NCBI GenBank assembly: GCA_911728455.2
Contig: OU452219.1
Coordinates: 2,609,001 to 2,673,000, forward strand
DNA: 64,000 nucleotides
Direction of reading: 5' to 3'
Origin: Marthasterias glacialis
Lineage: Eukaryota; Echinodermata; Asteroidea; Forcipulatida; Asteriidae
Part shown: positions 31,767-42,897 of the stretch, in pieces
Position numbering within the stretch: position 1 is the first letter of the stretch
Layout of the letters: the number at the start of each line of letters is the position of its first letter
Program-made: the position numbers and the translations under genes
Notes under the pieces: generated by a model
The model's input: only the letters and a program-made list of their open reading frames with translations
What the model was told of the DNA's origin: nothing
The model's database searches: none

Positions 31767-34560
31767 GCTTCTTGCAAATGTTATGAAGAGGTTTATGAGG
31801 AAAGTTATGATTTTGTAGGAATCACTGTCCAACAAAGCTATGACATTAAATGATGCTTCACACTAAAAAATAAAATAAATAAATAAAACCAAAATAAATA
31901 AATAACAATAACAATATTAATACAAATTAAAAATTATACATATGTACAGCATAATGGTGGTCAAATCGAACTACTAAATAGTATAGAATGAAAGTATGAA
32001 TCCGTTTGTTTTCATTAAAACAAATATAAGATTAAAAAAGTACTGTTTTTAGAAAATGAACACAACAAATGTACAAGATCTGTAATGCAAGATCTATAAT
32101 GCGGTTAGTTAAAAAAATTATGTAAAGAAATATATTGCCGAGAAGCAAAGTTTTGTCCCACAGGTGATTAATTTCAAGTTATCATGATTTATACCTTCCA
32201 ATCAATGTTGAAGCAGTTGAAAATCTTGGTGCCACAGTGAGCAATTGTGTCGAGCCCATCCTTATTCAAACACTAACTCACAAAAGGTATATACACAAGC
32301 AATAACTATTGATCATAAAGCAGTGATAAGACACTTAAAGAAATGAGAGAAGGACATTCTCCGCGATTTCAGAATTTGTCCTACTTCTCTCTTTGGCTTC
32401 CAGATAAAAGCTTCCTTTATTTACCCGTGCTATATAAATAACTGCTGGAGATTCATCAGTCACCATTACAACTCCCAATTTCCTAAATAAACATGGAGTC
32501 ACTTTCCTCCGCTATTTTTTTTCAAATTAATAAATTTGTGTTTGGCGTACATCTACATGTACATAAACTTCATGAGATTATTCAACAGGATGTTTGTTTT
32601 TTTAAATATAAATTAATATTTTACAAATTACATGTACTGCCAAAGTTTGAAGGGGAAAGATAGTTAATTGCCTCACGTTTCGACCCTAGCAGAGTCTTTA
32701 TAAGGGGCTAAAAGGTTTTTAAGGTTGCGTAATATTTTGCTGTTTGCATCACAGTGTTTTTGCAAATCACTTTTTACTCTCCATATTTCACCCTGTCAGA
32801 GAATGTTCTTCATTTAAATATCCACTCATTGATATAATAAGGTTGGTAATTACACAAAATTTGAATGTCCAATTTTGAATTAAATGGACTCATGCACAAA
32901 ACTACTAGTTATTTTCGTTGTGGCACAGAATACTTGTAACTATTATAAATGGTAGATTTTATTGAGAAAAGATAAATATATATATATATATATTTAAAAT
33001 ATAGTGGGATGAATCTCAGTGTTGTGTCAGGAAGCCATGCCGGGCAGGTTCACCACAAACATCTACCATAAACATTATTCATATATACTTTGTTGTCATT
33101 ACCACCGAATTCTCATGTTATACATGTTTGTCTTTCTCTCTATTACTTTGAATTCGTAAATCAATCAATTTTATTTTTCACAATATACTGCCACATCTTT
33201 TAGTCAGCAGTGACGTACCACTGAAAGCATCATGTTGATCTGTCCCCATGTACTATAATTGAACCTGTACCCCACATCTAAAGTAAGTGGTTTGGGTTCT
33301 TCAGGGAGCCAGTATAGATATGCTACCTGATATAATACCCTTCACCCTAGGGACTCACGTTCTACAATCTAATATACCATATATCTTACAGACAATATCT
33401 CACAACAGACCAAATAAACATATATGCCGTGACAATCTCTTTGCTCCTCGCTATCTATATATTACCGCTGTGGTAATGTTTAAGGATTACTTTGGCAGGG
33501 GTAATGGCCGGCTAAATGATAGCCGAGGACGAGACGGACCCGCCATTTGATGAGACCCGGTTGATTTACCGATGTCATTTATCGGTGGCATCTCTCCTTC
33601 TCTCTCTTGATAGCAATGATAATACTTTGAGTTGACTGTATGGGATCTCCACTGCGTGACGCCATGGCAACAAGGCAGAAAGGTACTTCCGGGCAAGTCC
33701 TTAGAATAACAAACTCTTTTGGGGGATTGGCTGAGTTCCAAACTGATATAGATCTTGAGAAAAAAAAAATAACCGAGAATACAACCAGAAAGGGTCGAAT
33801 GGCAAAATAATGGAAAGCTTTTGTCAGCTTTAAAAATGTGCAGTTGTGAAATTTTGCATGAAAGTCCCAACGGAGTTCCTACCACCACAACTCTACAGCA
33901 GAGCTACCCGACACATTCTGGGTCAAAAATTAGGATGATACCAAAGTGATCTTATTTTTAACACCATTGCAGTGTATGAGAGGGCATGAATGAATGAATC
34001 TGGAAACTTTGACAAAATCATAAAGATCTTTTATTAGTAAGCAGCCATCTTGTGTAAATCTCTAATGTAAATCGGTGTAACCGAAACGAGGCTGAAATGT
34101 AAAATAGTCTGGCACCTTTTTGGTATACCAGAAATCAGCAATGGTTTTTGCTACATAGACACTTTGTGCATGACAATGAGAATAACAGTGAAAAAGCTTC
34201 TTTTAGGAAAGGCATGTCCTTCCAACTAGTTAGTTTGTTACGTGTGTGGGCGTATGGCAGCAAATCTTCCGGATTTGTCAATTTGGTAAACAGGACTTGA
34301 GTCGGAAGTTATAAGGATTTAGATTGAAATTTCTCCAATTTCCAGGGAATCTGGAAATCAATTCTGCCCATGTAAATGAGGTAATATGCCTTGGAGGTAA
34401 ACAGTATCTCGACTTATCACTTAAATCCTTCAACATTCTAAAAACACTCACTTTGATTACAATCTCTGTGTAGCATTGTTTTTCTGTTTAAAATGACTTC
34501 ATTTTCCAAGGCAGTTTTTCAGATCAGATTTCTAAGTACACGACAGTTACACATTTTTAT

Positions 34561-34810
34561 ACTCTCTAAACGTGAAAGAGTGACAATTTCACTCTCTCAC
34601 CCGAGTGGTGTAATTTCAGCTCTTTTCAGAGTGAAACTCACTGTACGTCACCCTTTTTGAGTGGCATTGGAGCGAACTTCACTCTGATTCAAGTTGAAGA
34701 TACCCGTCTTTCACTCTAAAAAGAGTTGTCCGCCACATTGGCTTTTTGCAAGAGTGTTATGGTATGGCAGACAAAACGAGTGGTTTTTCACTCTTTTACA
34801 TTTAGAAAGT
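34561..34810 (+). mobile_element. ACTCTCTAAATGT MITE, copy 3
   Basis: Left ACTCTCTAAACGTG and right TTTACATTTAGAAAGT bound 250 bp, slightly diverged at both tips. The interior carries GAGTGAAACTCACTGTACGTCACCCTTTTTGAGTGGCATTGGAGCGAACTTCACTC, shared with copy 1 in reverse and copy 2 directly. Confidence 0.78.
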
Positions 34811-35110
34811 GTGTTTGTACATTATATTTAAAATGCTTCTAATTGATATTACCTGTCTAAACAATAAGATATAAAAAATAATGATAAATAAAATAAGTCC
34901 TTTCAGATGCTAGCATTTGACATAGCAATACTTCTTAGTGCAACTGTAAAGTATTGTCGTATCTACCGCTACCAACCGTTTACCAACCATGGAGGAAGAA
35001 GTTTTAGCCTAAAATAAACATTGTATTTTTTTTACATCAACAAATAGTCGTCTTCTCGTATCGTAACTATACTCTGTACCCAGATACTCTTAATTAGTCT
35101 CTCGACTATT

Positions 35111-35210
35111 TAGGTGTTCGGCCAACAGCCGAACAACTATTGTTATTGTTCTGTTTTTTTTTTTTTTTTTAGGTGTTCGGCATTGAGCCGAAAACCTATT
35201 GTTATTGTTA

Positions 35211-35245
<35 letters not shown>

Positions 35246-37251
35246 CCTCGTATTCTTATCAGCGAACCTTCTCCGTCGATTTTTAACAAAAGTAAAGCTT
35301 ATATGAACTTGAAACTTATCAGGAACATGAACCATAGTTAGTAGATGAAACCGCAACTTTTTTAGAATGATGACGTCATTGATGACGTCATTATGCTAAA
35401 TAAACCATTAATAATTAGAAAATTCATATCTTGAGAACCAGAAAAGCTACGTACGAGATTCTTTCAAAACATAAAAGTTCTTGTAATGACCTTTAATTGT
35501 CGTGCACAACTTGACCTCATTTGACCTTTACTTCCGGTCGAAACCGGAAGTTCAAAATTTCAAAAAATCATATCTCAAGAACTGCTAATGATATTGTCAA
35601 AATTTGAATGACAGTTTGAAGATCGGTTAGCCTGCTCAAACTTTTGCACAGACATAATACCAGTTTGACATTGTCTTCTGGCCGTAAAAGATGACGTCAT
35701 TGATTGCGTCATTATATTAAATCAACGTTTAATATTTAAAAAATCCATATCTGAAGAACCGTATATGTTACATACAAGATCTTTGCACCATATGAAAGCT
35801 TTTTGATTACTCTACAAATCTTACACAGTGTGTGACCCCATTTGACCTTGACTTCCGGTCGAAACCGGAAGTTAAAATGTCATTTTTCCAAAAAATCCTA
35901 TTTCAATAAAAAAAACAGGCTATAGTAATAACCATTACTTCATCTGCAAACACTTTAACCAGTCTACATGTCTTACAGAAAGTGTGACCCCATTTGACCT
36001 TTACTTTCGGTCGAAACCGGAAGTTGAAGTTAACATATAAAAAGATTCATAGGTCATTAACTAAACGAGGTACAGTCTTGAAACTTACTATTACCTTCAA
36101 CTTTACTGTGCAGTAAACTGCACTGTTTTTTCTGGATGATGACGTCATCGATGACGTCATTACAATAAATCAACGTTTAATATTTCAAAAATTCATATCT
36201 GAAGAACCGTAAATGATACATACAAGATCTTTGCACCATATAAAAGATCTTCAATTACTCTGCACATCTTACACAGTTTGTGACCCCATTTGACCTTGAC
36301 TTCCGGTCGAAAGAGGAAGTTGAAATTTTATTTTTCAAAAAGATTATTTTTCAATAACAAAACAGAATTCATTAATAATCATTACTTCATCTGAAAGCTC
36401 GTTAACCATTCTAAATATTGTGTTGAAGATGTGACCCTATTTGACCCTTACTTCCGGTTAAATAATTTGAAAAATCATATCTTCAAAACCATAGCTACGT
36501 CACAACGAAATTGTTACACGAGGTCGAAAAAAAATTATTTTGCTATCTCAAAAACTAAAGCATCTACGGACTTGATACTTACTACATACTTAGACCACAG
36601 TGTGTATATGACAAAGCAAAATTTTGGGAATGATGACGTCATCGATGACGTCATTACATTAAATTTAAGTTTTATACTAAAATAATCATATCTTAAGAAT
36701 AATACATGCTACATACATGATCTTTACACCATATGAAAGGTCTTGAAGTACTAAACAAATCTTACACAGGGTGTGACCCCATTTGACCTTCACTTCCGGT
36801 CGAAACTGGAAGTAGTAGTTTTGTTATGAAAAATCGATTCTGAATTACGTAAATTTGTATATTAATTGTATAACTTAATTTTAAAGCCCCTCGACGATTC
36901 TACAAATATTTACAAAGTGTGACCTCATTTGACCTTCACTTCCGGTCGAAACCGGAAGTATAAGTTTGTACTACAAAAATATGTACCTTATTAATGAAAC
37001 GTGGTACATTAATAATCGTTACATCAATTTAAAGCTCTCTGACAATTCTAGATACCATGCACAAGGTGTGACCCCATTTGACCTTTAGTTCCTGTCAAAC
37101 CGGAAGTTGAAGTTTCATATGACAAACCTTCATGAATAAAGATAAAAAAGTACAACTAAATATTTCGCCCGTCAGCAAAGCACAAATAGACAAGAAACGT
37201 GCACACAATATTGACCTTAAAATTTTCAATTACGTAATTAAGCCGAACACC
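35111..37251. mobile_element. Large non-autonomous element A with internal motif array
   Basis: Left end carries two tandem copies of a 60-bp terminus, each with AGGTGTTCGGC and a small hairpin (GTTCGGC-loop-GCCGAAC at about 35115-35133 and a similar one at 35172-35196), CCTATTGTTATTGTT and a poly-T run. The right end has the inverse GCCGAACACC at 37242-37251. The interior is four degenerate units, each with a doubled TGACGTCA palindrome (35371, 35692, 36140, 36634), a TGACC(C)CATTTGACCTT stretch and a TTCCGGTCGAAACCGGAA palindrome (35530, 35851, 36299, 36792; extra copies at 36003 and 36938). No coding capacity. Confidence 0.75.
35213..35245. repeat. Poly-T tract (33 bp) at element A head
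   Basis: Uninterrupted T run just inside the second left terminus. The same run followed by TCCTCGTNTTCTTAT recurs at 37283-37315, marking the start of copy B. Confidence 0.9.
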
Positions 37252-37280
37252 GTGAGTTTGTCCACAAACTCTAAATCTCT

Positions 37281-37282
<2 letters not shown>

Positions 37283-37315
<33 letters not shown>

Positions 37316-38605
37316 CCTCGTGTTCTTATTTCCCTGCGAACCTTCTCCAGCAATTTTAAACAAAAGTAAAGCTTGTACAAACTTAAAACTTACTGTGTAC
37401 ATAGGCAATAGTGAGTAGATGAAACCGCCACTTTTTTGGAATGATGACGTCATTGATGACGTCATGACAAGGTTTTTAATGTTGAAAAATGACCATTTGC
37501 TTGTTGCTGTATCTCAACGAATATACAAGCTATGATGTTCATACTTAGGCATCAAATAGATAAAGACTTGGACAGCATTTGAAAAGTTAACGCCAAAATC
37601 ATACGACCTTAACTTCCAGGTCGTTACCCTGGGTCAAAGTTCGCTTCCGTGTTTTTTCATCAAAAAACAACTTTTAAGCTTATCTACGGAATAACTCAAG
37701 ATTGAGATTGATTTGAACGTTGAAACTCAACAGAAAGGTGAACCTTGGTATCAAGACACCACAGGTCTAACTACGTCATAATGACGTCATCGGGCATTAA
37801 ATTACAATGAATCAAAGTTTAAAATTTGTAAAACTCGTATGGCGCGAATTTTGGGCTCTAGAGCCTAAGTGCATGAAAATATGAAAAAATGTTCAATGCA
37901 TAATATTTTCTTTAACTCAAGAGCATTCTAAAAATATGATGTGTGACGTCATAGCTACGTCACAACGAAAATGGTACACGAGGTCGAAAAAAAAATTATT
38001 TTGCTATCTCAAAAAATAGAGCATGTACGGACTTGAAACTTACCACGTACTTAGACCAAAGCGTGTACATGACAAAGAACAAAATTTGGAATGATGACGT
38101 CATCGATGACGTCATTATATTAAATTGAAGTTTTTTATTAAAATACTCATATCTCCAGAATCAGATATGCTACATACATGATCTTTACAGCATATGAAAG
38201 GTCATGAAGTATTAAACAAATCTTACAAAGGGTGTGACCCCATTTGACCTTTACTTCCGGTCGAAACCGGAAGTAGTAGTTTGTTTTATAAAAAATCGTA
38301 TCTGAATAATATTATTTTGTGTATTAATATAATAACTTAATTTTAAGGCCCTTCGACGATTCTACAAATGTTTACAATGTGTGACCTCATTTGAATGTAG
38401 TTGATGACCTTTGCAAATATTACATTGATGACGTCATCAAATGTTACAGTTTGTTACGACGACGAGTTTAAAAATATTTTTTTTTATTTTAATTTTATTT
38501 TTTTGAGCAAACTACGTGTTGAATTTTTTGGTAATAGATAACGACTATAAAAGCCTAATTGTGAAATTTGAACAAAATTGGCCGTTGCATAACGAAGTTA
38601 TATTA
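37283..38605. mobile_element. Copy B of the same element, left-truncated
   Basis: Begins with a 33-bp poly-T run and the head block CCTCGTGTTCTTATTTCC ... AAACAAAAGTAAAGCTTGTAC that also follows the poly-T of copy A. Contains TGACGTCA pairs at 37445 and 38095, and the perfect ACTTCCGGTCGAAACCGGAAGT palindrome at 38253. 37951-38275 is nearly identical to 36500-36815 of copy A (ACGTCACAACGAAA, CACGAGGTCGAAAAAAA, TTATTTTGCTATCTCAAAAA). Right limit uncertain; a TTGGCCGTTGCATAACGAAGTTAT stretch near 38580-38600 looks like element sequence. Confidence 0.65.
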
Positions 38606-38777
38606 AGGTGAAAAGTGCCGTTTTTAGCGCGATCGGCGATAAAGTCTGTACAGTTCCCTCAATGTATTGCACCCCGTGCGTGTGCACTCTAGGCTTTTAC
38701 TGCATGCTGTGTATATACGTACACGCGACAAGTCAGGTCTTGTCACAGTTCATCGAACTTTGCGGTGTGTTGTTAAG

Positions 38778-38780
<3 letters not shown>

Positions 38781-38815
<35 letters not shown>
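38781..38815. repeat. (TG)n microsatellite
   Basis: About seventeen TG units. The short open frames reading poly-Cys/Val across it are artefacts. The flanking 38606-39600 has slightly higher GC and no recognised element or gene. Confidence 0.9.
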
Positions 38816-38819
<4 letters not shown>

Positions 38820-39599
38820 ATGGCGACGCAAAGAAAAACATGCAAGTCATGCCAAGTTCAGTCTGGATATGTTTCCCTTTATGTCATTCTGGTGGCTTAA
38901 TTGTGACAGGGAGAGGAAGAGGAAACTTTACTGAGACGATCACATGCTCACGTGAGTTGTTTGATGTATAATGGTGGAGAAAATGCAATTGACAAAATGA
39001 TCGTCTTTCGTTCTAAATTTACCGATCACGTACGTGCTTACATACGAGAGTCACAATGTGCAACAACGGGGCCAGAGGCACTTTACCCCCGTGAGAGTTG
39101 TTGTAAGGATACGCTGAGTAAAACTGTTTAAAAGTAAAGTTTAAAAGTAAAGTCATCGCCTTTCAAAATGTCCGTGTATTTCTTTAGCCGTGCACACTTG
39201 TGTTTATGATGTTTATCAAAGTGGGGTAGTTTTTATAGAACTTTGAAACTTTTTAATACAGATAATGAGCTCGGAATTTGAATCTGTCAAATGTCAGATT
39301 GACTGTACAGTACACCAGTGTTCGTGATGTTACAAAATAAGACCGTTAATTTGATATAGCGCCACCAACGTTCACAAGTACACACTTTGTTTTATTGACA
39401 CCGCATAGATGGCGAACAAAACGGAGGGCAGCAAGGGTTAATGTTTTGATAAAAGGCAATATGAATACTATTTTGAACACACAACCTGGCGGCAGCCAAT
39501 TGCACGGCGTGGAAAAGGAACACTTTGGAAAGCACGAAAACATTGTTTTTCCTGGCAGTTAAAACCAAAAAGGTAACTTGTTTTTCCTCCGGGAGTCGA

Positions 39600-40598
39600 G
39601 TTACAATAAATGTATGCGGTTCTTTATAATTCTTAGTGACCTGAGTTGACCTCGCTTCCTGCCCAAACCAGAAGTCCCCATGAAATACATATGATAAAGC
39701 TCTTTTTAATTAATTTCATATTCATATTTAAAGGTTTTATTTGATTTCACTTTCAATATATCAAACAAAATCAAAACCATGTGTTATACGGTGTCTCATA
39801 GAGACCATTATGTTGCTTTAAATGTTAATTCCTCCAAAATTTTCTTCAAATAAATAACTCAAAATTGAAATTAAACTGAACCTTGAAACTGTGCATATAC
39901 TTGAACCTCAACATGAAGACGCAAAATAAAACAATGACGTCATGATGATGTCATCAGATGTTGAGTTGCAATAAATCAAAGTTTATTCATTAAATCAGAA
40001 CTCCTGAAGTGCACAATGGATTTTTACAATCTACACATCATCGCAAAGGTCTTTTGGAAACAATTTAAATGTCTCAAAGAAATGACCCCAATTTGACCTT
40101 GTATTGCGGTTCCAACCGGAAGTTGAAGGAAAGAATTGTTATAAAGCCATTCTTTTTTAGTTCTTTGGTCAGTATAAAACGAGCTTTGGACAGTGGTTTC
40201 AGTGTGTGAGTAGGTAAAGGACTCTGCGTTTTCAAGTTTAAAACTGATGACGTCATTACATTAAACAGCGTCCTCTGGTAACAAGTTTCAAATCAATGGT
40301 GCTACGACACTAATTGTAACGGCTTTTTTTTCCTCGTGTTCTTCTTTCCCTGTGAACCTTCTTCAGCAATTTTAAACAAAAGTAAAGCTTGTACAAACTT
40401 AAAACTTACTGTGTACATAGGCAATAGTGAGTAGATGAAACCGCCACTTTTTTGGAATGATGACATTTGTCAAGAAACGGGAGTTGTTACAAAGTGTGGT
40501 ACAAGTTTAACTATAAAAACCAAACATTGTATACAAATTCATCTTTTTATGTTCAATGTTTTTGAACTACGTCATTATGTAACGTTCAACCGAACACC
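39600..40598. mobile_element. Degenerate copy C of the motif-array element
   Basis: Carries worn versions of the internal units: AATGACGTCATGATGATGTCATCAG near 39932, GACCTTG..GCGGTTCCAACCGGAAGTTG near 40098-40126 and GATGACGTCATTACATTAAA near 40246. A head block starts again at 40324 (TTTTTCCTCGTGTTCTTCTTTCC ... AGTAAAGCTTGTACAAAC), almost identical to copy B. It closes with ACCGAACACC at 40589-40598, the same right terminus as copy A. Confidence 0.6.
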
Positions 40599-41089
40599 GT
40601 ATTTTTGTAATAAACAAAAATTCTATGTCTAGTTTCTTCGTGTAATTATATGAATCATATGTTGACGTTACACAATGGATCAATGCATGAATCACAAATG
40701 ATTGATTCGGACTGCGTCTGCGGGTTTTTTGTTAATGTTATGTGTTATTTGACCCTGTGTTTAGCAAGCAGGCACGACTATTGATTCGCAGACATTGAAT
40801 TATTCAAACACAAGCCGATATCAGAGCAAGTTGTAAACTTAATCATCAATCATCACGAGTTCCCGTTTCCTGGCATCTTCTGATGATGAATGATACAACA
40901 TAAAGTGGTCAACTATTATGGGGAAAGATTTGCCCGACAAAGATGCATACACAGTTAGAGATATCAAATAAATAGTGGCGCTTCATAAAAATGCTTGCTT
41001 TTTAAAAAACCACCAGGTGTTCCGTTATGTGCAGGGCAATTCGGTTGGTCACCAGATTTTGCTTTATTAATTCGACTCGAAAACACTAC

Positions 41090-41257
41090 ACTGCAAAAAC
41101 TGGGGTGTTAAATTGATTCTCTTGGTATCTACATATGTGACAACACCGACATGGTGTTAATTTTACCAATGATAAAGTAATGGGGATAATTAACACCATG
41201 TTGGTGCTGTCACATATAGATACAAAGAGAAAGTCATTTTGACACGGTTTTTGCAGT
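41090..41257. mobile_element. Near-perfect palindromic MITE, ACTGCAAAAAC ends
   Basis: The left arm ACTGCAAAAACTGGGGTGTTAA ... TATCTACATATGTGACAACACCGACATGGTGTTAATT is mirrored by AATTAACACCATGTTGGTGCTGTCACATATAGATAC ... TTTTTGCAGT. About 70 bp of inverted repeat surround a 30-bp loop. No coding capacity. Confidence 0.8.
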
Positions 41258-41854
41258 CTAGGAAATTGGTCTCATCAAAAATTCCTTCACATTGGGTTGA
41301 AATTCTTCTTTGGAAACTAACTATTCTTTTTTTAAACAATTTGTTGTCAGAAAATCGAGAGGACTGAGATATAAAAGGGTATATAGGATGTTTAAAAATT
41401 ATGAACTTTAAAATTAAAAAGCAAGAACATTAAAAGAGGGAGAGAGAGAGAAAAAGAGACAGATAAACAATATGTTTTGGAGATGCAAAACATTCTTGAA
41501 ACCTAAACACCGTTGTGTCATGCAAAAACATATCTCGATTGGCAACAACGTATAGCATCTCGCATGATAATGCTCCATGCAAAAATGTTGTTCTCTCGGT
41601 GCAAATTGGCTCTGTGTGTATATCCTTGTTGTTTTTAGTGAGATACAATGTTTTGACACTTTTCAAACTCGGAAGTAACGTAAATGCCATTAGGAGATGT
41701 AACCTTTTTTGCATGGACGCGAAGATAAAAACAAAATAGAAGGCGACAGTTCTGGGTTGTATCTCAAGCTCCTGTGCACATCTCTCATGAGTATAAATAC
41801 CCAGACACAGTTTGTTGAACTGTAGTGAGCTGATATTTCTGAGAATACAAATAT

Positions 41855-41932
41855 GTTTTCACAGGGCTCGGGAAAGAACTGAGTATACAGTGCCTATAAC
41901 ACATCGGTGTATGGGGTAAAAACACAAACGAT
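41855..41932 (+). mobile_element. SINE family A body fragment
   Basis: TTTTCACAGGGCTCGGGAAAGAACTGAGTATACAGTGCC, then ACACATCGGTGTATGGGGTAAAAACACAAACG: the body and 3' tail of family A without its tRNA-like head. Confidence 0.7.
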
Positions 41933-41961
41933 ATTCTTCATCCCCGTTGCAAAATGTAACA

Positions 41962-42160
41962 CCTATTAGAACACAAAATTGTTGTTTAGTAGTCATGTTT
42001 TTACCTATTACACTACAAAGTGATTGATATTGTTCTCTGCTTGTATAGTTTTACTTTGAGATAGATCTGTGAACTTGGGATTTGTGTCTTCATTTTGCAA
42101 TTCTTTAACTATGATGGCTGTGTAGGCAATAACTGGGGTTGTGACAGCGTTGCAATCTTC
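41962..42160 (+). repeat. Dispersed repeat, copy 2 of 2
   Basis: Same orientation as 27772-27965. Shared blocks include GAACACAAAATTGTTGTTTAGTAGT, GTTTTACTT, and GATCTGTGAACTTGGGATTTGTGTCTTCATTTTGCAA. Identity is roughly three quarters to four fifths by eye. Confidence 0.65.
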
Positions 42161-42552
42161 GAGGAAAGTACACACACACAACAAATAAATATTTTACAAA
42201 TATTTCTGTGACAGAATGATGAGGATGAAATACCGAAAACTGATTAAAAAACTGATAAAAAAAAAATAAACGAATGAGCAGTACAACAAATTCGACACAA
42301 TTATTCTGCCTCACCACAATGTATGAATCTAAAAATACTATGAGATTATATGCAGGGCACCAGTGTTGCAGCGAATCAATTTTACTCACGGTAGCAGACA
42401 GTTCCAAGCTCAACGTAAGTATACTGCCCTAGAGCATGCCTGCATGATGAAGGCGCTTTATACAATGTTGGTAATATTATGATGTTTCAGGTTAGCAAGG
42501 AATTGTTGCGTGTGCGCAGCATGCTGCCCCACGTCACTCACACATTGGCAAC

Positions 42553-42897
42553 ATTGGCAAGAAGAAAAACACAAATGTTCACAGATTTACATATACCTTA
42601 CATGGTATGAAGATAACGATCGTATAGAAAACTTTCCTTGAGACATTTCTGCCTGAAGTGTTATCGTTTTCAAATAATAAAACAAGAATGATCCAAAATT
42701 AGTTTTCGTCTCAGTGAGACGAAAACTCTGCCTACGGGAATGCGTACAACAATGCTGAATGCATTTTAACCGTTTTCTTGCAAAATGAAGCAACGAAATG
42801 AGCTGACATTTTCACAGGTTGGTTTTATTACATCTATCTTGATTTGTGCAAAGAATGGAAGCATTTGCAGTCAGTTTACCGATGTTGAGCTGGGGCT
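42553..42897 (-). mobile_element. piggyBac-like MITE, inverted copy with damaged ends
   Basis: Reverse complement of the element at 14424-14784, including the central palindrome (AGTTTTCGTCTCAGTGAGACGAAAACT at about 42702-42728). The right end keeps ATGTTGAGCTGGGGCT but is followed by GCGA, not TTAA. The other terminus is unrecognisable. Confidence 0.7.

Larger units (their letters stand above)
28713..35110 (-). other. First part of the giant 5' intron
   Basis: Upstream of the first LNS2 exon. Contains a foldback element (28790-28970), two ACTCTCTAAA MITEs (29222-29465 and 34561-34810), a hAT-like element with target duplication (30351-30535), a degenerate relative near 31620-31766 and a (TA)n run at 32976-32992. 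No LNS1 or EGF1 exon recognised. Confidence 0.6.

Noticed and set aside
33568..33603. 36-nt phase-1 exon reading R-E-G-E-M-P-P-I-N-D-I
   Set aside because: Purine-rich low-complexity start and a poor acceptor. It shows how often such matches arise and is why the other short-exon candidates are scored low.
33487..33888. 133-residue minus-strand open frame
   Set aside because: No domain similarity recognised and composition typical of random intron sequence.
35111..38605. CRISPR-like array because of the repeated 22-bp palindromes
   Set aside because: Unit length is 150-490 bp, units are similar throughout, and the host is an animal genome; it is a transposon-internal repeat.
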